In this document: positions 1 through 4,133 of the stretch, one piece after another
Position numbering within the stretch: position 1 is the stretch's first letter
Layout of the letters: every line of letters begins with the position of its first letter
From: Porticoccaceae bacterium
GTDB lineage: Bacteria > Pseudomonadota > Gammaproteobacteria > Pseudomonadales > Porticoccaceae
Length of the DNA stretch: 6,674 nt
Direction: 5' to 3'
Assembly: GCA_003448675.1 (NCBI GenBank)
Contig: DLXZ01000076.1
Span: 1-6,674, forward strand
Translations under genes and position numbers: made by a program
Notes under the pieces: model-generated
What the model was told of the DNA's origin: nothing
The model's input: the letters and a program-made list of their open reading frames with translations, nothing else
Database searches by the model: none

Positions 1-21
1 ACCAGGCTGAGCTACACTCCG
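1..21 (-). tRNA. 5' end of a tRNA gene, probably tRNA-Pro (partial, cut by window edge)
   Basis: Read on the minus strand, this begins with a 7-nt acceptor strand CGGAGTG, then T8 and A9, the D-stem GCTC and the D-loop start AGCCTGGT, as in a canonical tRNA. The anticodon, variable loop, T arm and 3' end lie outside the window, so identity cannot be read directly. The first base is C. In bacteria a C at position 1 is typical of tRNA-Pro (C1:G72) and initiator tRNA-Met, and the acceptor and D-loop look more like tRNA-Pro. A promoter with a perfect -10 box lies about 54 nt upstream. That this is a tRNA is fairly sure; the proline assignment is an inference. Confidence 0.7.
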
Positions 22-74
22 TACGCCTTAATCGCCGGCGCGTTCCAGCGGATGCCGGGCGCCACGGGCGAGCA

Positions 75-85
75 ATTATAGCACT
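75..85 (-). promoter_or_regulatory. Extended -10 promoter for the left-edge tRNA
   Basis: On the minus strand the sequence reads TGC-TATAAT: a perfect -10 hexamer (75-80) preceded by the TG of an extended -10 element (82-83). No convincing -35 box is seen at 16-18 bp spacing (TGCGCA, CTGCGC or ACTGCG), which fits an extended -10 promoter. Initiation would fall near position 68 and give a leader of about 47 nt before the tRNA. The bases after the -10 become GC-rich (CTCGCCCG), as in stable-RNA promoters under stringent control. The promoter lies in the gap between the channel gene and the tRNA, so the tRNA need not depend on read-through. Confidence 0.6.
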
Positions 86-130
86 GGCAAAAGGGCTGCG
101 CAGTAGTAGTTGGGGCTGGAAACGGCTCGC

Positions 131-955
131 TTAGTCCACGGATTTATCCGGTGAATCCGGGTTTGGTGGCGTGTCCAGATGCGCGAGCACGGTATCCAGT
201 TTTGATTCAAGCACCCTGAGACGCTGTTCCACGGAGCGGATATGTTGCAGGCCGATTTGTTCGGCAGTGATAATTTTCTCTTCGTCCTGGCGGATAAAGA
301 AGGCCGCGAAACTGGCTGTGATCATGGCAAACAGACCCATGCCAAATAGAATGATAATACTGGCTAGGGCACGCCCAGCCTGACTGACTGGCACCACATC
401 ACCGTAGCCCACGGTAGCGATGGTGACCCATGCCCACCAGATACCTTCCCAGGGCGTGTTGATGGCCGGGTCCAGGGCAGCCATCATAATACCGGCAAGA
501 ATGATTATGATGACCGTGGCCAACAGGGTGGCGCCCAGTTCATTGCGGGACAACATGGCCCTTACCCGGCTACCCACATGCATCAGCAGGGCGAAAATGA
601 TCACCAGTCTCAGCAAGCGGAAGGCGCCGAAATAGAGCGGCAGGCCAAAGACCAGGGGCAGGCCAAGAACGATAATCAGCAGGTTAAGCCAGTTGCTTTT
701 AAGATAATCGCTGGTGTTATGCACTGCCGATGAAAGTACCACCGTCTCGATGACAAAGAGTCCCCAGAGGATGAGGTCGTAGGCATTCTGATCGGCGCCA
801 TCACCACGTTTTGCCCACCACGAAAGCAGAATCCACAGCGCTGCGATGAGCAGCGGGATTTCAAAAACATAGCCAAGACGTCGTGCCAGAAGTCGTTCGT
901 TGGGGGAAACCCCGGCGGCGCCAATCAGGCGGCTGAAACTGCGAATCGTGTTCAA
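131..955 (-). CDS. Six-helix potassium-channel-like ion transporter with C-terminal coiled coil
   Basis: This 274-residue inner-membrane protein resembles the voltage-gated-like ion channel superfamily. Hydrophobic segments lie near residues 31-47, 58-77, 89-103, 106-127, 142-161 and 193-221. A pore helix (about 170-179) leads into the potassium selectivity filter TVGYGD (181-186). The fourth segment has only R113 and R116 in the usual three-residue spacing, followed by R130 and R132, so voltage sensing is doubtful. Residues about 223-260 are charged and heptad-like, which suggests a tetramerising coiled coil. No RCK/TrkA-N nucleotide-binding domain follows. The start is TTG: the frame has a stop nine codons upstream and no ATG or GTG between, and no good Shine-Dalgarno sequence is visible. 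It is divergent from the tetR gene across 165 bp. The likely role is a K+ leak or membrane-potential channel; K+ selectivity follows from the filter, physiological role is unknown. Confidence 0.9.
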   Translation of the reverse strand: MNTIRSFSRLIGAAGVSPNERLLARRLGYVFEIPLLIAALWILLSWWAKRGDGADQNAYDLILWGLFVIETVVLSSAVHNTSDYLKSNWLNLLIIVLGLPLVFGLPLYFGAFRLLRLVIIFALLMHVGSRVRAMLSRNELGATLLATVIIIILAGIMMAALDPAINTPWEGIWWAWVTIATVGYGDVVPVSQAGRALASIIILFGMGLFAMITASFAAFFIRQDEEKIITAEQIGLQHIRSVEQRLRVLESKLDTVLAHLDTPPNPDSPDKSVD

Positions 956-980
956 TGAAGGATGCTTGGACGATACACGT

Positions 981-1002
981 TGCTAAAAGCTGAAGTTTAG
1001 CA
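981..1002. promoter_or_regulatory. Inverted repeat, candidate regulator-binding site between channel and tetR genes
   Basis: A perfect 7-bp inverted repeat, TGCTAAA-N8-TTTAGCA, lies 25 bp upstream of the channel start codon in the divergent intergenic region. Its size and symmetry suit a dimeric TetR-family operator. It overlaps a weak minus-strand promoter candidate (TTCGCA at 1021-1026, 16-bp spacer, TATGCT at 999-1004; four of six matches in each box). A transcription terminator is unlikely, because the flanking genes diverge and the stem is AT-rich. Binding by the neighbouring TetR protein is inferred from position only. Confidence 0.35.
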
Positions 1003-1059
1003 TAGCCTTTTTACTCTTCCTGCGAACGAAATCCGATGCGATGGGGGTAGGGCGCTTTC

Positions 1060-1079
1060 GTCGTTACCTGAAAAACGAC
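1060..1079. promoter_or_regulatory. Second inverted repeat upstream of tetR, candidate operator
   Basis: A perfect 6-bp inverted repeat, GTCGTT-N8-AACGAC, lies 41 bp upstream of the GTG start of the TetR-family gene, where an autoregulatory operator would be expected. Its arms have a different sequence from the repeat at 981-1002, although both have an 8-bp spacer. One protein is therefore unlikely to bind both sites in the same way. No convincing sigma-70 promoter for tetR could be read around it. Function is inferred from symmetry and position only. Confidence 0.3.
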
Positions 1080-1120
1080 AAAAATGGGACAATGGCCCGG
1101 CGATGGAGTAGGGCGGAACG

Positions 1121-1774
1121 GTGGGTATTTCCAGTACAGAAAAAATTCGGCAAAAAAAACAACGCTTTCTCGATCGTGAGCAGCTGATTATCGATACCGC
1201 GCTCGCGCTGATGATCGATAAGGGTATCGAACGCGTGACTGTCGCCGAAATTGCTAGACAGTCTGGCATTGGCAAAGGCACTATCTACAAGCACTTTGAG
1301 AGTAAGTCAGAGATCATGATGCGGATCATGATCGATTACGAAAAATCGACGGCCGCTAACTTGCAGGGTGGTATCCGCGCCACAGACAACGGCAACCCGG
1401 GGGCGGTGGTGAAGGCCTATTTTGAGTCGCGCCTTGCCAACCCAGCTCTTGATCGATTGGTGCAACAGCTTGAAATCCGCTTGCAAGGAGAGCCATCCGT
1501 GGCGAGTCAGATGGAAGAGCTACTGGAGATACGCCGCGCTTCCGTCGCTGATTTAAGCAATATGGTGAAGAAGCTCATCGATGCCGGTATTCTGGAGGAC
1601 GTACCTCCTCACTATCACTATCTGGCGTGCTGGGCGCTAGCCCAGGGAGCCGTGGATGTCTGCTTTAACCGGGGACTGGCGGATGACTGTGAGGACAGGG
1701 AAGATTTACTGCGTTTTATCACCAATATCGGTGTCACTATGGGGAATCGCGGGCAGTTGCGTGGCCCCAGGTAA
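1121..1774 (+). CDS. TetR/AcrR-family transcriptional regulator
   Basis: This 217-residue protein is the usual length for a TetR-family one-component regulator. The N-terminal DNA-binding domain spans about residues 18-65. Its helix-turn-helix is near 39-62 and holds the family core AEIARQSGIGKGTIYKHFESK. The remaining residues (about 70-210) are a mostly helical ligand and dimer domain with no recognisable ligand signature. The start is GTG at 1121: a stop lies in frame four codons upstream, no in-frame ATG precedes the HTH, and a modest GGAG (1105-1108) sits 12 nt before it. The gene is followed after 5 bp by the DUF1285 gene, so the two are probably co-transcribed and translationally coupled. 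It probably represses its own operon and perhaps the divergent channel; ligand and regulon are unknown. Confidence 0.95.
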   Translation: MGISSTEKIRQKKQRFLDREQLIIDTALALMIDKGIERVTVAEIARQSGIGKGTIYKHFESKSEIMMRIMIDYEKSTAANLQGGIRATDNGNPGAVVKAYFESRLANPALDRLVQQLEIRLQGEPSVASQMEELLEIRRASVADLSNMVKKLIDAGILEDVPPHYHYLACWALAQGAVDVCFNRGLADDCEDREDLLRFITNIGVTMGNRGQLRGPR

Positions 1775-1779
1775 AGTGG

Positions 1780-2340
1780 ATGAATGACGAGCTCGAAAAT
1801 CTTTACCAGGATCTGCTGGAACAACAGAACAAGGAACGCACGAAACTGCCCCCGGTCGCGCAATGGAACCCTCCCTTCAGTGGCGAAATCGATATCCTTA
1901 TTGGCGCCAATGGCGTTTGGTATCACGAAGGTAGCGCCATTACTCGGGCGCCGCTGGTAAAGCTTTTTTCCGGTATTCTCAAGCGCGAACAGGATGACTA
2001 TTTTCTGGTGACGCCGGCGGAGAAGTGGCGCATCCAGGTTGAAGACGCGCCTTTTTACGTGATCGATATGGAAGTTGCTTATCGGGAGGGTCACCAAGCT
2101 CTTTTTTTCAGCACATTGACCGGTGATCGGGTGTTGGCCGATGTTGATCATCCGATTCGGGTGCAGATGGATTCCGAAACCGGTGAGCCTCGACCCTATG
2201 TATTGGTCAGAGACGGCATGGAAGGGCTGATTGGTCGTGCTGTCTATTACCGTATGGCCGAATTGGTTGAAGAAAAACAAGAGAATGGCAAAACCCTTAT
2301 CGGTGTCAGCAGCATGTCCAGCTTCTTTCCAGTGACGTAA
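1780..2340 (+). CDS. DUF1285 family protein
   Basis: This 186-residue soluble protein has no signal peptide or membrane segment. It is recognised as DUF1285 (Pfam PF06938) by its ordered motifs: LPPVAQWNPPFSGEIDI (about 23-39), the G-x-W-x-x-E-G segment (45-51), ITRAPLVKLFSGIL (54-67), LVTPAEKWRIQVEDAPF (76-92) and the C-terminal RAVYYRMAELV (153-163). I recall crystal structures of family members showing repeated structural motifs and a suggestion of a signalling role; no biochemical activity is established. The first 20 residues are helical and charged. The gene begins 5 bp after the tetR stop with only a weak AGG (1769-1771) ahead of its ATG, which suggests coupling to tetR translation. 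It may be the regulator's partner or main target. Family assignment is firm, function is unknown. Confidence 0.92.
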   Translation: MNDELENLYQDLLEQQNKERTKLPPVAQWNPPFSGEIDILIGANGVWYHEGSAITRAPLVKLFSGILKREQDDYFLVTPAEKWRIQVEDAPFYVIDMEVAYREGHQALFFSTLTGDRVLADVDHPIRVQMDSETGEPRPYVLVRDGMEGLIGRAVYYRMAELVEEKQENGKTLIGVSSMSSFFPVT

Positions 2341-2452
2341 GCTGGGTTGCCTGGCCGAATCCGGTCAATATTTGGTGATTAAAAACTGCTTGGGCCACAG
2401 ATCATTAAGGGCGCATAGGCTTTTACGGGCCAGTTTTCAGAGGCAATCAATC

Positions 2453-2458
2453 GAGGAG
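2453..2458 (+). promoter_or_regulatory. Strong Shine-Dalgarno sequence that fixes the M20 gene start
   Basis: GAGGAG lies 6 nt upstream of the TTG at 2465, an ideal spacing. The open frame continues upstream to another TTG at 2372. That stretch encodes a non-hydrophobic, basic leader that would bury the signal sequence inside the protein, and it has no ribosome-binding site. The first in-frame ATG (2519) also lacks one and would remove the signal sequence. The TTG at 2465 is therefore the preferred start. Confidence 0.8.
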
Positions 2459-2464
2459 ACAGCA

Positions 2465-3829
2465 TTGAGGAAACGATGGTTTTCAAGTCTCTTGTTGATC
2501 TTGTACTTATTTTGCCGCATGGACCCAGCAATCAGCGATGACACCGCCAAACTGCTCAGGGACTATATCCAACTCAATACCGTTAATCCTCCGGGTAACG
2601 AAATCATCGCTGCTCGCTATCTGGCGACGATTCTTGAAGGTGAGGGCATTGAATACGAAATCCTTGAATCCGCGCCTGGCAGAGGCAATCTCTGGGCGCG
2701 TTTGAAAGGCGGTTCGGAGCCGGGCATTCTGCTGATGCATCACATGGATGTTGTATCGGCCGACGCGAGCCGTTGGCAATATCCGCCGTTCGAGGCGAGG
2801 CTCGTTAATGGTCGCGTCCATGGGCGTGGCGCGCTGGATAATAAATCCGCGGGTATCTTTCATTTACAGGCGTTAGTGGCGCTGCATCGAAAGGGCAAGC
2901 CCCTGAAGCGAGATGTGATTTTTTTGGCCGTCGCCGACGAAGAGGCGGGCGGGCAGTTGGGCGTGGGCTGGTTGCTGGATAAACGCCCGGAGCTGTTTGA
3001 CAACCTGGGCGCGGTGCTTAATGAAGGCAGCTCCGGGGCGCTTACTCAGGGCAAACTGAGTTTCGGCATCGAAGTAACCCAGAAGCTGCCGCTATGGCTA
3101 AGGATTACCGCCGAGGGGCCCTCTGGCCATGCGTCGGTCCCTCAAGCTCATAGTGCGACGGCGCGCCTGGTAGAGGCGCTCAATAAGCTCGATAAAGTGT
3201 TTTTTGAGCCTCGCGTACTGCCGGTGGCAGCGGATTATTTGCGCAGCCACGCCAGGGATGCCCCGCCGCCCTGGGGCGAGTTATTGAAAACCCCTGAGCT
3301 AATTACGCAGTCGCGCGCAACCATGGCTGCGTTGAAGCAATATGATCATCGACTCTCGGCCCAATTGACCAATACCTGTACCCTCACGCGCCTCGAAGCC
3401 AGTGGCAAAATCAACGTCATCGCAGCAAAGGCCATGGCCGAAATCGATTGCCGCTTATTACCCGACGAAAACCCCGGGCGGATATTGGAAAAAATCAAAC
3501 GGGCTGTCGCGGGCGAGGGTATCTCGGTGAAGCCATTGCTGAGCTTTGGCCCCGGTGTGTCGTCACCGGATAATTTTTTGTATAAAGCGATCGAAAGCCG
3601 TTTGGCCAGCCGCTTCCCCGGTGTCCCGGTGATGCCCAGGCTGAATGCTGGATTTACTGATAGCCATTTTTTTCGCGAACGGGGCATACCCGCTTACGGC
3701 TTTTCCCCAGTGATCTTGAGTAAGGAGGATAAATCCGGCACGCATGGTGATAACGAAAATATCACACTGGACAATCTCAACCTAGGGAGGGAGATTCTGT
3801 TGGAGATATTGCAGGAGGTCGTTTATTAG
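2465..3829 (+). CDS. Exported M20/M25/M40-family metallopeptidase or amidohydrolase
   Basis: This 454-residue di-zinc hydrolase belongs to the peptidase M20 clan, closest in style to carboxypeptidase S-like or N-acyl amino acid amidohydrolase members. The expected metal and catalytic residues are all present: H93-x-D95 (HMDVV), the bridging D125 in GRGALDNK, catalytic E159 with zinc ligand E160, E187 in NEGS, and H427 in GTHGDNE. The lid and dimerisation domain (about 205-320) contains GPSGHASVP (218-226) with H222, which commonly reaches into the partner's active site. The N-terminus is a signal sequence: RKR, a hydrophobic core at 6-16, and a possible signal peptidase I site AIS|DD (24/25). 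F-C at 16-17 does not make a proper lipobox. The enzyme would act in the periplasm on a peptide or N-acylated amino acid; the substrate cannot be read. It lies 124 bp after the DUF1285 gene, so shared transcription is possible but unproven. It converges on tRNA-Ser and rne. Confidence 0.93.
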   Translation: MRKRWFSSLLLILYLFCRMDPAISDDTAKLLRDYIQLNTVNPPGNEIIAARYLATILEGEGIEYEILESAPGRGNLWARLKGGSEPGILLMHHMDVVSADASRWQYPPFEARLVNGRVHGRGALDNKSAGIFHLQALVALHRKGKPLKRDVIFLAVADEEAGGQLGVGWLLDKRPELFDNLGAVLNEGSSGALTQGKLSFGIEVTQKLPLWLRITAEGPSGHASVPQAHSATARLVEALNKLDKVFFEPRVLPVAADYLRSHARDAPPPWGELLKTPELITQSRATMAALKQYDHRLSAQLTNTCTLTRLEASGKINVIAAKAMAEIDCRLLPDENPGRILEKIKRAVAGEGISVKPLLSFGPGVSSPDNFLYKAIESRLASRFPGVPVMPRLNAGFTDSHFFRERGIPAYGFSPVILSKEDKSGTHGDNENITLDNLNLGREILLEILQEVVY

Positions 3830-3958
3830 TTGGTGTGGCAAATTAAACGGTCCCGTGACGACTCGCTTTTTTGCAATTCTATCGAGGTGGTTGGCGGTCA
3901 GATGGAGGTAGAGACTGATTTGTCGAAGAGGCGGGATGAAGAAGTTCGGTAAAACCGA

Positions 3959-3970
3959 GCTTTATAAAGC
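3959..3970. repeat. Short palindrome between the M20 gene and tRNA-Ser
   Basis: The 12-bp perfect palindrome GCTTTATAAAGC lies next to a 5-bp hairpin TCGGT-AAA-ACCGA (3946-3958). Both are downstream of tRNA-Ser on the minus strand and could form a weak 3' structure for the tRNA transcript, but neither is followed by a T-run on that strand. On the plus strand, T6 at 3867-3872 follows the M20 gene without a convincing GC stem. Apart from these elements, nothing recognisable lies in 3830-3982. Confidence 0.3.
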
Positions 3971-3982
3971 CGTGTGGTCGAG

Positions 3983-4070
3983 TGGCGGTGGGGCAGGGAT
4001 TCGAACCCTGGGTGCCTCTCGACACGCTGGTTTTCAAGACCAGTGCTTTCGACCACTCAGCCACCCCACC
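3983..4070 (-). tRNA. tRNA-Ser, anticodon UGA, with encoded CCA
   Basis: This is a complete class II tRNA of 88 nt that reads UCA codons, and others by wobble. On the minus strand the acceptor stem is GGTGGGG/CCCCACC, followed by discriminator G and an encoded CCA. The anticodon stem CTGGT/ACCAG closes the loop CTTGAAA, which gives anticodon TGA (4034-4036). The long variable arm GTGTC-GAGA-GGCAC forms five pairs (one G-U), as required for serine tRNAs. The T arm is CAGGG-TTCGAAT-CCCTG. The gene lies 63 bp downstream of rne on the same strand and has its own promoter. RNase E read-through transcripts could also include it. Confidence 0.98.
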
Positions 4071-4081
4071 GAAGGGGCGGA

Positions 4082-4109
4082 ATTATACCGCCCTGCGACG
4101 ATGAGACAA
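4082..4109 (-). promoter_or_regulatory. Sigma-70 promoter of tRNA-Ser, inside an inverted repeat
   Basis: On the minus strand a -35 box TTGTCT (4104-4109, four of six matches) is separated by 16 bp from a perfect -10 box TATAAT (4082-4087). Initiation would fall near 4075, only about 5 nt before the mature tRNA. The discriminator TCCGCCCC is GC-rich, as expected for stable-RNA promoters inhibited by ppGpp. The -10 box forms most of the 7-nt loop of an inverted repeat, GGGCGG-N7-CCGCCC (4075-4093). If rne transcripts read through, this could fold as a 3' stem-loop, although no T-run follows. Confidence 0.7.
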
Positions 4110-4133
4110 GGAATACCGGCCAATTTCGGTGAT

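Noticed and set aside
1618..2280. Minus-strand 220-residue open frame opposite tetR and the DUF1285 gene
   Set aside because: It is antisense to two genes with clear family signatures and shows no family motif itself.
3843..3872. Possible rho-independent terminator after the M20 gene
   Set aside because: A T6 run is present, but the sequence before it forms only stems of three or four pairs, too weak to call.
3879..4064. Minus-strand 61-residue open frame starting [12 protein letters not shown]
   Set aside because: It is a translation of the tRNA-Ser itself, another well-known spurious protein.
4115..4130. Possible terminator hairpin right after the rne stop
   Set aside because: ACCG/CGGT forms only four pairs plus one wobble and is not followed by a T-run on the minus strand.
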